This document shows positions 51,401 through 54,434 of a stretch of DNA of 54,434 bases, piece by piece. The stretch spans positions 42,761-97,194 of the forward strand of contig JADGDM010000004.1 of NCBI GenBank assembly GCA_016744905.1, written 5' to 3'. Position 1 is the first letter of the stretch. Every line of letters starts with the position of its first letter. The notes below the pieces were generated by a model, which was not told the origin of the DNA, searched no databases, and worked only from the letters and a program-made list of their open reading frames with translations. Made by a program: the position numbers and the translations under genes. This stretch comes from Sulfurimonadaceae bacterium (lineage in GTDB: Bacteria > Campylobacterota > Campylobacteria > Campylobacterales > Sulfurimonadaceae).

Positions 51401-54400
51401 CGATACCAGTAATCGTATCAGTGCCTTGATCTGCGCCTATCACCTGCGCTGTAATAAGTTCTAAATCAACTGTGATACCAGTACTGTTTCCACTAATAGC
51501 ACTTGAATAGTCCAGCGTATCTCCAGCACTTTCTAGTGCGTCACCCCCACTAATAATATCATCTCCCAGTCCACCACTAAGATAATCATCTCCACTACCT
51601 GCTTCTAGAGTATCTGCCCCAATGCCACCAACTAAGCTGTCATTACCACCAAGACCTTGTAAATAATTATCTTCTCCATCACCAATAATCGTATCTGCAA
51701 AAATATTTGAACCAATGATATTTTCAACACCTTTTATACGGTCATTATGTCCAGCATTAATACTAGCGATCACTTCAGTCGAGCCATTAAGGGTTACATT
51801 TACACCACGAAGGTCACTAAAGTCAGCGGTATCATTTCCTAAACCACCATCAAGAACATCACTACCTTCACCACCGAAGAGGTAATCATCACCTGCGCCA
51901 GCGAGTAAGGTATCCAATCCACTGTTTCCAACCAGTGAATCATCTCCAGCACCTGTATCAAAAATATTATCGCTTCCATCACCGATAAGAGAGTCATCTC
52001 CTCCATTAGAACCAATAATATTTTCCACATTGCTCAGTGTGTCTATTCCCGAAAAGCCATCAGCATGTGTAATATCATTGGTCACACTTGCTGTCGTTGA
52101 AGTAAGCGTCACTTCAACCCCACTCGTCGCTGTTGCGTAATCGACTGTATCACTTCCAGTGCCGGTATCTACTGTATCATTTCCACTAGACATCGTAATC
52201 GTATCATTACCTGAGCCTGAGTTTATGAGGTTTCTTCCTGCACTTGAGATCAGGGTATCGTTAAAGTTTGAGCCTATAATATTTTCAATGCCACTAACGG
52301 TATCGGTTCCTTGATCAGTCGATATCAATTGTGCATTACTGTCTGTCAGGTCTAAATTGATTCCATTACTTGCACTTGAGTAATCAATAGTATCACCTAC
52401 TGTATCCGTATTATTTCCACCACTAATAACATCATCACCTGTTCCACCAGAGATATAATCATCTCCTTCTCCACCAAGAAGAACATCAGCACCGGCCTCA
52501 CCACTTAGAGTGTCATCACCAGCGTTACCCGTAAATGCGTTATCTTTGGCGTCACCTAGGATGATATCTTTGGCACTGTCGGAGCCGATAACATTTTCAA
52601 CATTTTTAACGCTGTCATTTTCACCATCATGGATGGCTACAACAGAGTTCGATCCATCAACATCGATACTAACACCTGCTGTCGCACTATAGTCAAGCGT
52701 ATCACTACCGATTCCACCATCAACCTTATTTGAGCCAAGCGCGCTGATAATAACACTATCATCTCCACTGCCTGCGTCAAATACATCATTACCATCACGT
52801 CCATCAAGAACATCACTACCACTGCCACCAACGAGAGTATTAATCTCTGCGCTTCCTGAAATTACATCATCAAAGCTTGAGCCTATAACGTTTTCAATTC
52901 CACTTACTGTATCGGTTCCTTGATCTGTATTTGTCCCTATGATTTGCGCAGTTGTAATGTCTAAATCTAGTGTGATACCTTGTGTATCTGTAGTGTTAAG
53001 GGTTGCTGAATAATCGAGAGTATCCCCTAAGGTAGTAGTATGATTACCACCAGATATCAGATCATCACCTTTTCCTGCGGTAATATAATCATTACCATCT
53101 CCCCCATCAAGCGTATCATTTCCTGCTTGTCCATGAAGGGTATCATCACCACCTTGACCTATTAAAACATTAATATTACTATCACCCAGTATTGAGTCAT
53201 TACCCAGAAGTGATCCTGTAATATTTTCAACAGAATTGAGGATGTCACTGTCGCCCGCAAGAACTACTGCTACCGTATCAGTGCCATCATTTTTAAGTGT
53301 CACATGCACGCCACCTTCACTTGAGTAAATAACAGTATCCACGCCAGCTCCCGCAAGTAATGTATCTGCGCCTGCTTTCGCTTCTAAGATATCATCTCCA
53401 CCACCAGTGATAAAGGTATTAATATCGGCGGTTCCCACCAAAGAGTCATTTCCGGTATTCGATCCAAAGATATTCTCTACATTTGTGAGCGTATCTATTC
53501 CACTAAAGCCATCTGCATGAATAATATTATTAGTCAACGTAGGGGTCGAACCATTAAGCGTCACTTCTACACCAGTTGTTGCACTGACGTAATCAACTGT
53601 ATCACTTCCACTGCCCGTATCTACAGTATCATTCCCACTAGACATGGTAATCGTATCGTCGCCTGAATCTGTACTAATTAAGTTTCTTCCTGCACTTGAG
53701 ACTAAAGTATCGTTGAAATTTGAGCCAATAATATTTTCAATGCCACTAACGGTATCGGTTCCTTGATCAGTCGATATCAATTGTGCATTACTGTCTGTCA
53801 GGTCTAAATTGATTCCATTACTCGCACTTGAGTAATCAATAGTATCACCTACTGTATCCGTATTATTTCCACCACTAATAACATCATCACCGGTTCCACC
53901 GGAAAGATAATCATCTCCTTCTCCACCAAGAAGTACATCAGCACCTGCTTCACCACTTAGAGTGTCATCCCCTGCATTACCGGTGAATGCATTATCTTTA
54001 GCATCCCCTAAAATCACATCTTTTGCACTGTCAGAACCGATAACATTTTCAACATTTTTAACACTATCGTTTTCACCATCATGGATGGCTACAACAGAGT
54101 TTGATCCATCAACATCGATACTGACACCTGCGGTTGCACTATAATCAATGGTATCACTACCCGTTCCACCATCAACTTTATTTGAACCCAGCGCGCTGAT
54201 AATAACACTATCATCTCCACTGCCTGCGTCAAATACATCATTACCATCACGTCCATCAAGAACATCACTACCACTGCCACCAACGAGAGTATTAATCTCT
54301 GCACTTCCTGAAATTACATCATCAAAGCTTGAACCTATAACGTTTTCAATTCCACTTACTGTATCGGTGCCTTGATCTGTGTTTACTCCGATAATTTGCG

Positions 54401-54434
54401 CCGTACCCACATCTAAATCTAAGGTGATACCTTG
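30444..54434 (-). CDS. Giant RTX-type surface protein, 5' end beyond window
   Basis: The frame is open for 7,996 codons to the right edge; the only start-like codon near it is a GTG inside a repeat, so the true start is outside. From about 43.5 kb to the edge it is built of blocks with GGxGxD-type calcium-binding nonapeptides, DYSxA strands and IENxxGS linkers. Below 43.5 kb RTX units become sparse and long Ser/Thr/Asn-rich beta-repeats dominate. A stretch without RTX motifs lies at about 46.07-46.55 kb. I noticed no cysteine. The end (AAGTYTYDFNNSMHIEVQV) is a plausible type I secretion signal. It is probably exported by the LapB/LapC/TolC-type system nearby and acts in adhesion or surface layering. 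Confidence 0.9.
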   Translation of the reverse strand, partial: QGITLDLDVGTAQIIGVNTDQGTDTVSGIENVIGSSFDDVISGSAEINTLVGGSGSDVLDGRDGNDVFDAGSGDDSVIISALGSNKVDGGTGSDTIDYSATAGVSIDVDGSNSVVAIHDGENDSVKNVENVIGSDSAKDVILGDAKDNAFTGNAGDDTLSGEAGADVLLGGEGDDYLSGGTGDDVISGGNNTDTVGDTIDYSSASNGINLDLTDSNAQLISTDQGTDTVSGIENIIGSNFNDTLVSSAGRNLISTDSGDDTITMSSGNDTVDTGSGSDTVDYVSATTGVEVTLNGSTPTLTNNIIHADGFSGIDTLTNVENIFGSNTGNDSLVGTADINTFITGGGDDILEAKAGADTLLAGAGVDTVIYSSEGGVHVTLKNDGTDTVAVVLAGDSDILNSVENITGSLLGNDSILGDSNINVLIGQGGDDTLHGQAGNDTLDGGDGNDYITAGKGDDLISGGNHTTTLGDTLDYSATLNTTDTQGITLDLDITTAQIIGTNTDQGTDTVSGIENVIGSSFDDVISGSAEINTLVGGSGSDVLDGRDGNDVFDAGSGDDSVIISALGSNKVDGGIGSDTLDYSATAGVSIDVDGSNSVVAIHDGENDSVKNVENVIGSDSAKDIILGDAKDNAFTGNAGDDTLSGEAGADVLLGGEGDDYISGGTGDDVISGGNNTDTVGDTIDYSSASNGINLDLTDSNAQLISTDQGTDTVSGIENIIGSNFNDTLISSAGRNLINSGSGNDTITMSSGNDTVDTGTGSDTVDYATATSGVEVTLTSTTASVTNDITHADGFSGIDTLSNVENIIGSNGGDDSLIGDGSDNIFDTGAGDDSLVGNSGLDTLLAGAGDDYLFGGEGSDVLDGGLGNDTADFSDLRGVNVTLNGSTEVIASINAGHNDRIKGVENIIGSNIFADTIIGDGEDNYLQGLGGNDSLVGGIGADTLEAGSGDDYLSGGLGDDIISGGDALESAGDTLDYSSAISGNSTGITVDLELITAQVIGADQGTDTITGIEHIIASDYDDVIDGSTKDNTITTSDGADTIDGKAGDDVIYAGAQDDTLIGGEGDDSLYGDEGNDTFVTNSGRNVVDGGVGSQDIVDYSSSISALDINLKTNSATADGVDTITNVENVQGTALADVIKGSDGVNALFGGDEDDLIVGAEGDDTLMGEAGDDTLRGDQGNDLLYGDFIATQSGNDTADYSTVSSVKGIIADLSLATQQVSQDGYNTKDTLFNIENLTGSANTDVIRGSDNILEVNILKGESGDDSFIVSDGVDTIIGGDDVDTIDFSSAIVTAKIVTDLSTGVIAKTTATGTYTDEVSQVERLIATVYDDTITGDGSDNIILASDGADVVSGGAGKDTLYGADGEDTLSGNAGDDLIYGEAGDDLLSGGTGSDTIDGGAGTKDTVDFSDLNSAVSLTLNGSSNSIAQIVGDGNDLVVNVENIIGSSVNDTLSGDVQVNTLFGGSGADTLSGKDGNDTLFGGTDNDLFYGGSGDDLISGGATALVEAGTGSDTVSFSDTTAANVDLDAATATDAGALSNIGNDTLVNINNIIGSNSADILKGDTSDNTISGLKGNDTITGFGGSDTLYGNEGDDRFLDDVQGAELIGGTNNEVNGDTADYSSEADNLTASLALSSVTDGTNTDTLSEIENITTGSGADKLSGDLGDNTLDGGAGTDTVDFSSASSVVTIDLENQRATGEGNDTLINIENALGSSGSDTLIGDGFVNVLEGKLGNDYIDGKANDDILYGGENDDTLVGGAGLDRIYGGDNLSDTSLNDTVDYSAQTTGIDLDLNRSQVDDANAIVQEDGTGSVDYLDGIEHIIGSTGDDTIIADGEKNIISSLAGVDTVYGKDGDDTLDAGSGNDTLFGGKGNDSLEGGLGTDTLDYSDVTLAGVNVDLLGATAVDGEGGTDTLSGLENVRGTNQADLVHGDANVNFIEGLDAVDTLYGGANDDTLDGGLSGDTLFGESGDDSLLGADGDDTLSGGDGIDRLYGGNLSTDTSLNDTASYFDVDSGVGVTVDLSVVQDELNDIARVGDDGFGNLDYLYGVENIRGTDNIDFITGDGAANDLLGEDGNDTLYGGAGNDTIDGQAHDDILRGDAGDDTLIGGSGSDTVDYSSALGSNVVVDLLTPDINGYNVTNDGEGGRDQLSEVENIIGTNNATGDTITADSANNILKGQDGDDTLKGGSGLDTLYGDAGDDTFFGGADADVFYGGSAAGDLTIDNDIVNYSDVSANGVNVNLVTGIATGDGNDTLNDIEDVQGSDNADVIVGNTGVNLLYGGAGADIIDGGAATDTLYGEAGADTLRGDEGADILDGGADEDTADYSTVDNGTNDGVDVNLSRTNADDGTFRTQNDGYGTKDSLIDIENVTGSKYDDLIQGSDITTEVNTLIGGEGLDSFIASDGSDSIVGGSTKDTINYNALATGIDLLFESNTTQKAIDKGAYIDYVESIEKIIATEQVDTLISGAGDDEFYGMSGNDTLTGNAGDDILYGDDELDTKTGDDTLNGGAGDDTLRGGQGDDTLVGGIGDDIIDGGTSAGDRDVADYTSAEAKISLDGNQVVGTHSGTDTISNVEIILATNFADTLVGDTGDNVFDGRGGADTLIGANGNDTIFGYTGSDTINGGLGSDVLIGGSDADVNTVGFNEVSVNGTDIGDLTSVVHVDLETTNGASILTISRPDTTTATTYSFDVVSNAGTVSASFDAVSGDTGDDVIAGLFSDLAALTDVSALHDISNTLDDDTAYMSHRILFMDTSAGSTGFSISNIVGSLTPTQAGVATSGGDKDFLFDFDTIIGTDIIAGGVGDTLEGNSNNNIINAGLGADTLVVSAGADILDGEDGIDWVDYSAQTGTKATVNLLSGTGDFGVGTNDTLQNIENVRGSNAVAGDTITGDTNDNIIEGGDNNNNADTNANYEYLNGGGGDDTIYGQGGRDIIYGNAGDDILDGGDASDRFYGGTGADTYIGGAGYDYVYYNNDGDNSAISINLTTDVIDAHGDIGDADLGTASIYDSIEYIYGSDGGADVFVGNSASGAADIAFNGLNGIDLITGGDGNDFLAGDDHNDTFYASNGVDRFSGGANTDLLDLSALTPVGANGADIDLTIVATAGVGNYGLIKNIGLGTTYADVNGNVGYITGIENINGTSNDDTVMGNNSVNVLNLNAGDDTAFISAGADVINAGTDNLISGSFNGDGSWNDGSGGDWIDASNITASSKKIDLEAGETDMGLSTATITNFEHIKGSNQVDTLIGNSPDPVLGISGDNSILGAGGDDLLIAQGGNDYIDGGNDKDTLSYSELNNSSSTGITVRFDKAAQYVENGFGIGNKDVVFNVEVVKGTYQKDIFYGSDLADSFSGSLGDDTFFGSAGDDYLYSFGDNSIVDYSGITTGHLELDLSTVSDNSQIYNGAALVFEDTISSINNVIGTDLADTMEGSSSTNFLYGGAQDDTFIASAGADQYFGQAGDNDWIDYSGISNTDEITAELDGTAIGIGGAANALSSIEHIISGKNDDTLTGSNVVNTIIAGDGADTVIGSDGADIQFAGLEDRTDNSIQDTIDYGSTDTGTGVTVDLVSERATNAYGSIDEIYDFENVIGSANVDTISGDAAVNSIFGGAGADTINASAGADSLVGASGDDRFVYTTASHFTDGDIIQGGDDSDVIASSVDLTFTSSEVFDVEAFEFTAGNITLSVDDALVQNLVTNDPADTNIIGTNAGGQIFSVTSLENDLDISKIGISGMSDVGDQINIALNNGSRTVTMSNIEESILGGTGDDTLVYQSTGDENSDTFDGGAGTDVIQVGNSAVNITTDLQTTTINTGDVETVRFYQGENSANRKVIIDQDLAGLNYEGNANNNDETLEIHITDGVDFSVDGMTISGLNGTNDKIIVSVDGAAGVSITGSDEKEVLIGNVGDDTFIYNDTTHLSGDSLDGGAHTGGDTIALSVTGADLSDLSAMTDIEKLTFTTSISMDETHANALSSFTGAAATDDMIINMSTDSNLNLKTGKTFVNVETITVNDDNSATNLTNNIEGSDVIDIVNGGIGKNIITGNDGADTLMGNAGDDQFIINAGTDLDAGESLDGGTDTDTIVSNTNDALDFSSVNIAGIEVVNYEDSNPTSMTFTGTQTVGFDSIVGGSGNNTLDISAAGTFDLKDITFTSIEALDFGDGGANIITIPEVFETIAGGDGTDTIVAGNGSDYDFSNSTLTSIDEMIFFDRAAGANQTITVDEVQATSLNFKGSATGSNDIVDVSVKAVIASDGAGTGIKTVDLANVTADGNVEQINVYAAATNGGVGYTLLGTTGNDNITAINGVNSLVGNAGNDVITGGSGVDTILGGAGSDTIIGGLGNDIMSGGADADTLSGGQGDDTYFYATQTDLTGDVLSESAGQGSDTIEFTGTDVSYTVGAANTLANFETIKLDDGGTMNLTSTQLGNLTNIEGTAGNTDILASTTAGSYDVSTKTLTEINQINLNTTGTNSLSLSAAQLSGLDSIDGGSGTDTINVGDAYNFTGTTISDIEEIKFGAGTQSIILTDAHLSVDMFTGNVDGNAQNITINGAANANIDLDTGKTFTDIDQVTINVADGTAPVTVEGSSTKDIITVVDENNIINANAGDDTINAGTGADVIDAGADDDVINLQASATSVDGGDAGGTDIVNLSSAINYGTTFSDVDSIIATENTTLSGALDVDLDIINIASGKTLSSTGDIIKANDFDFEGAGNVNISGIDSGDLSALGFKNDGRLTLSTDGGEIDITSIDILNTKLSSQSSVSLIGGGNADTFTINSNLDNATTNLIDGNLGSDIVNIEETMSFSAINFTEVEIYNVNESNDLSGALAAEVSQINVASDKIATINGIDIDSKTTSIDLGNSVSEVIINNASGNDFSNITLTNNTGTATFNAKGGGGALNISGVDVSGFGSGVISLVGGAGNDVITGSTLGDTITGDAGNDTLSGGLGNDNLAGGANDDLYLYTSQADYDGDVLSESLGEGTDTIEYSVGGSYDLGASNTLANFEIIKLNAASDVTLNATQLNILGINSITGSAGSDTLNLADISSVASLDLSSKTFTSIETLQYGTTSNVDNLGYNVELSKTQVESVGVFDNITGGADTDTLSFSEASSVSLSNTTLSAVEVVKFTTATSDQEIILNDTHLANITEFDGSNDTGSKTVTINAANSSDVDLSAVDMGTKVDEVSISVSAGGGGDTVTSTAINDVVTVIDGINTITTLAGADTITGGSGKDVVISGTGADTITSNAGNDTITSGDGDDTIVVGIGSDVVDAGANSDLLEVAVNTLTSADTFDGGSDADVLRFTGGGAVSSGDLTNVTNFETIETGDFNITELTLIDNNNVTNIDASGMLSSGTNQLVTDTSAESSVAVTVIGGGNADDITIGVNHNVSSAGEGNDVINLDTATSTFIGDIDGDSGTDTLVVGANDVIYTGTLTSIEVININGTGADFTDEIIVGITTINVSSGNDVLLNSVDLADKTLSLNSVGDGTINVQSINSSAAIFDAITLGDGVLNLNAAQNGTVNITGISNSGTINLAGTDAGSETFIVTQTVNTIDGGTGQSDVLNLNTASVPSGAITKIETINVNESVDLSDKFDAETTAIVIADGKTLTLTASNSNGVSITDSGADSANIIITSLSATTDLSGVVLAGTTTATVDSNLTLAGSADLNGFDIDITDTNSLTATDVQVDGLSITDSGASSALDVNISANSSAVFDNINLNGATTSVVTLNFLDDSTFSGSIGSNIDVIELTNTKTLSISALELNGQTLTLNTGTGGTLTLTGATSALDLSNITVTGNTAMVITGTTAVDNLDLAIEGTSTYNGVMTVNAGANDDIITNNGLANILNGEAGDDTFNLVATSDSTIVGGDDSDTADYSSGSTALTFTASTGTVSDGSDIDTLSEIEKIIASTAGDTFTLDVNFSGELNGGAGDDIFNVSATINSTLDGGADTTADVLNLSSGADITSATIQNIETINILNGAGANIDLSSNVSSVDTINIDAGESATLSGADLTDETININGSAAGSDTGAMNVSAINTGASTTDFDGITLTQGTINFTAASGGTVNISGLTNNTGTINLIGTSAGNETFVIDQVVSSVNGGTVGGDADVLTLNTTSTLGAGSISNIEILNVNDNINLADVFDTQVESIVIADGKTLTLTGTDSNGVSITDGAGSASVIITALSADSLLNGVTVDGTKTANVTGNLTLTTANLGSFDVLIGGNYTLSGTDTQLGSLNITDGANSANVTINSVASSSHDFSAVDVGGTTTLAITNDGTFAGTLGSNIDVLTLNNGVDFVLNASEVNGKTLIINSGDNTGSLTLVTDDNALDLSNVTINESAPIIISGTTAVDAINLTTAGGTYTGVMTVNAGANDDTITNNASANVLNADTGNDTFVLNDVTGSTISGGDDTLGDVANYSTNASAITFTVNGVQSATATEGLKTDTLSEIESIVGSSAADVFNISANFTGTLNGNADNDTFNLTNSFSGTIDGGAGAANVMNINAADVDISSAEITNISAITVNGANSVVISQTQADAGLSINGTGSVQVVVDGGIQSIDISALSVSSVFLIGNTATPSGTTTLSNVSTNVDASDFDSDENLVLTTTDANVTVVTGAGSNTITATAMATDKTLSISGDDNATLNIGAGDLSASGSGDFSIVLSGASDNIVSGSGTDTLAINTGGSVSTAITNVESITANISTDLSDVTITAGTTLSIANTTTTTFAAADIADLGAVTGAGTLKIDDGSGAVDMGLVATDIEVGVGITGALTLNNVKDNVDASSADQSTTINIASGVDLGADSLTLTGSTTNITDVTATLENGENIANTFVANSDVRNTTITIDSAGVHAIDAGSIDSALVLSTAAGTNTTTITNLQTSLDASALGANEDVDVSGTSATVSIVTGDGDDSIRISDTTALTTINGTSGTDTLFVSGALDFSGVDISNIDLVELSDGVSTTFDAEKLAASGTMSVDTNSTADILINNFDGDNLSNITFAGSGSVVITGVSGNASDIDVSAITFAPLTDITLNGTAGDNDSFTIDQAISSIDGKTGSDTLTINTGGSYTTISAVENLVIDTDIILSDAQLSDVTDITINATNTLDIGASTLGNPLKIVNNGTLDINDVLSTSGFTNLVLTGSAGGSVTNLTLEVNETNVNFSALNPVGNVNLIGNANNNIITVNSVFNSIDALGSGADKLILTGAGSLDYTGVTLSGFELIEVDTDSDLTGKLSGISSVAVNAGETVTLSTSDASSETITGAGTVLIDSGATTVDLVNVDTVITVGSITGGITLENVHTNVDGSSASNAISIELTGSVTSLSGNVANTDSLSINTGGSVSALSNIENVTTTVNSDLSGILDDVDALVVSSGVLDFASSDLDHAVSLNVSEAAASVDINSATGTLSSLNITANAGTININAATNAAIDAQTIGATGTVNLVGSSSGVSGNSWTINETVSSVTGGAGSADTLILNGAASYGSISTVENITDNIGLNLSAKITDVSKITNAAGTTTLDGDDITGALNVVSGNQVNIGDVSTTTATNLNLSSSVGTTNLTIKSGSSVDFTSMTQSATVNIIGLGGSESITIDETFSSITLIETINVNETMDLGSVFDSNVSAITVSAGKTLTLDGSDLDDKTIVINGGTTTFNAGVSDANNYVGITGTTVLTMVVASTLTLAAADDISTVNILTINAGQILTLSDNQLSSIGTGALSGNGDIVLNGDTAVDLSSITNSSFTGTITINDTAGADNIIGSIFNDTLALSGGNDVVDLGAGDDILTTNAAEVYTTTLDGGSESDTLNVSADTNLSGATVQNFETVNLTGIDIIFGANTLDDTTTLDMNSYALSINMSAGSETLDLSGVTTISDASTINITSGANNNITGSSVVDNVTIDFTNIANAFSFDGLDDSANDSIVIESTVDLSGGDQNISAVMIDNVKTINLSGATIDNGVTANNLVIDETDIAAWLDTSDATDKLILDITAGQDIELTGTTTGGGIENLSGLAAGTYTYDFNNSMHIEVQV
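34950..36565 (-). repeat. C-terminal long repeat, copy II
   Basis: A stretch of about 540 codons that parallels 36566-38170. Matching marks are VIADGKTLTLT (36.03 and 37.67 kb, 1635 bases apart) and the segment near 35371 and 36988 (1617 bases apart). The copies differ by small indels; bounds are approximate. Confidence 0.55.
36566..38170 (-). repeat. C-terminal long repeat, copy I
   Basis: Partner of the preceding repeat. The protein order in both is NVN..VDLSDKF, VIADGKTLTLT, SITDSG, then GVMTVNAGAND, then a sparse RTX unit. Divergence is much greater than in the 1452-bp duplication, so it is older. Confidence 0.55.
52003..52982 (-). repeat. Near-identical 1452-bp-period repeat, downstream copy
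   Basis: Three landmarks (the AGCGCGCT at 52738, gatatcaattg at 52321, the agccat block at 52055) recur exactly 1452 bases higher. Long runs are identical. The unit is 484 codons, so the frame is kept. Similarity fades left of about 52000. Confidence 0.8.
53455..54434 (-). repeat. Near-identical 1452-bp-period repeat, upstream copy
   Basis: Counterpart of 52003-52982, running into the window edge, so more copies may lie beyond. Differences are mostly synonymous third-base changes, suggesting recent duplication under protein-level constraint. Confidence 0.8.

Larger units (their letters stand above)
41..54197. repeat. Dispersed palindromic octamer AGCGCGCT (about 26 copies)
   Basis: Exact copies were read at 41, 6636, 11510, 14185, 24070, 25067, 26633, 26932, 28076, 29293, 29530, 30180, 32485, 33847, 33922, 37207, 37384, 40294, 43743, 45190, 46255, 48082, 49353, 51121, 52738 and 54190. 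Assuming 40 percent GC, about 0.3 are expected by chance. All lie in genes and in all three codon phases (Ser-Ala-Leu, Ala-Arg, Arg-Ala), so the DNA itself seems favoured. Function unknown. Confidence 0.75.

Noticed and set aside
54408-54410. GTG near the right edge as start of the giant gene
   Set aside because: The same sequence in the 1452-base-distant copy is an internal repeat position, and the frame stays open to the window end.
30444-54434. CRISPR-like or DNA satellite reading of the short repeats in the giant gene
   Set aside because: The repeats keep reading frame and encode degenerate RTX nonapeptides; there are no fixed repeats with unique spacers.

Overview
The window is low-GC bacterial chromosome, most likely from a Campylobacterota lineage of the Sulfurimonas/Sulfurovum kind. 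This is an inference from gene content: the compact rpsP-khpA-rimM-trmD-rplS string beside ffh and trpS, a Der GTPase with a long acidic linker, LPP20-type lipoproteins and a short HPF. It is not a database match. No tRNA, rRNA, insertion sequence, prophage or CRISPR array was seen, and no gene-free stretch exceeds about 170 bases.

Left arm (1-10.3 kb). Two paralogous surface lipoproteins with cadherin-like repeats (the first cut by the window start) flank an unrecognised secreted 513-residue protein. All three start codons are preceded by near-copies of one 64-bp leader element containing a conserved AT-rich motif and a hairpin near the Shine-Dalgarno site. Next come two paralogous HisKA_2-type membrane histidine kinases facing each other with overlapping 3' ends, and a receiver/winged-helix response regulator.

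Housekeeping middle (10.3-20 kb). The minus strand carries rplS, trmD, rimM, khpA, rpsP, ffh and trpS. The plus strand carries hpf, a trxC-type thioredoxin that seems to start at CTG, and hemJ. Then, on the minus strand, come a membrane diguanylate cyclase, der and two LPP20-like lipoproteins.

Right arm (20.1 kb to the end) is the most interesting part and reads as one secretion system for a gigantic surface protein. A plus-strand operon encodes a Cache-type membrane sensor with no output domain, a MotA/TolQ/ExbB-like channel with a coiled-coil tail, a MotB/OmpA-like partner with the expected membrane Asp, and a TolC-family outer-membrane protein whose start overlaps the MotB-like stop. Facing it on the minus strand are a small beta-barrel protein, the HlyD/LapC-type adaptor and LapB-type ABC transporter of a type I secretion system, msrB, a TPR-glycosyltransferase fusion, and directly upstream of that (stop TAG touching ATG) the 3' 24 kb of one open reading frame. 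At least 7,996 residues of that protein are visible; its N-terminus lies beyond the window. It is built of RTX-like Ca-binding blocks and beta-rich Ser/Thr/Asn repeats.

Proposed joint role (inference): the giant protein is glycosylated in the cytoplasm by the TPR-GT, exported through LapB/LapC/TolC-type machinery, and some step of export, retention or surface display is coupled to proton-motive force by the MotAB-like stator. No LapD/LapG-type release system is visible here. A second genome-scale signal is the octamer AGCGCGCT, found about 26 times in all codon frames where less than one is expected.
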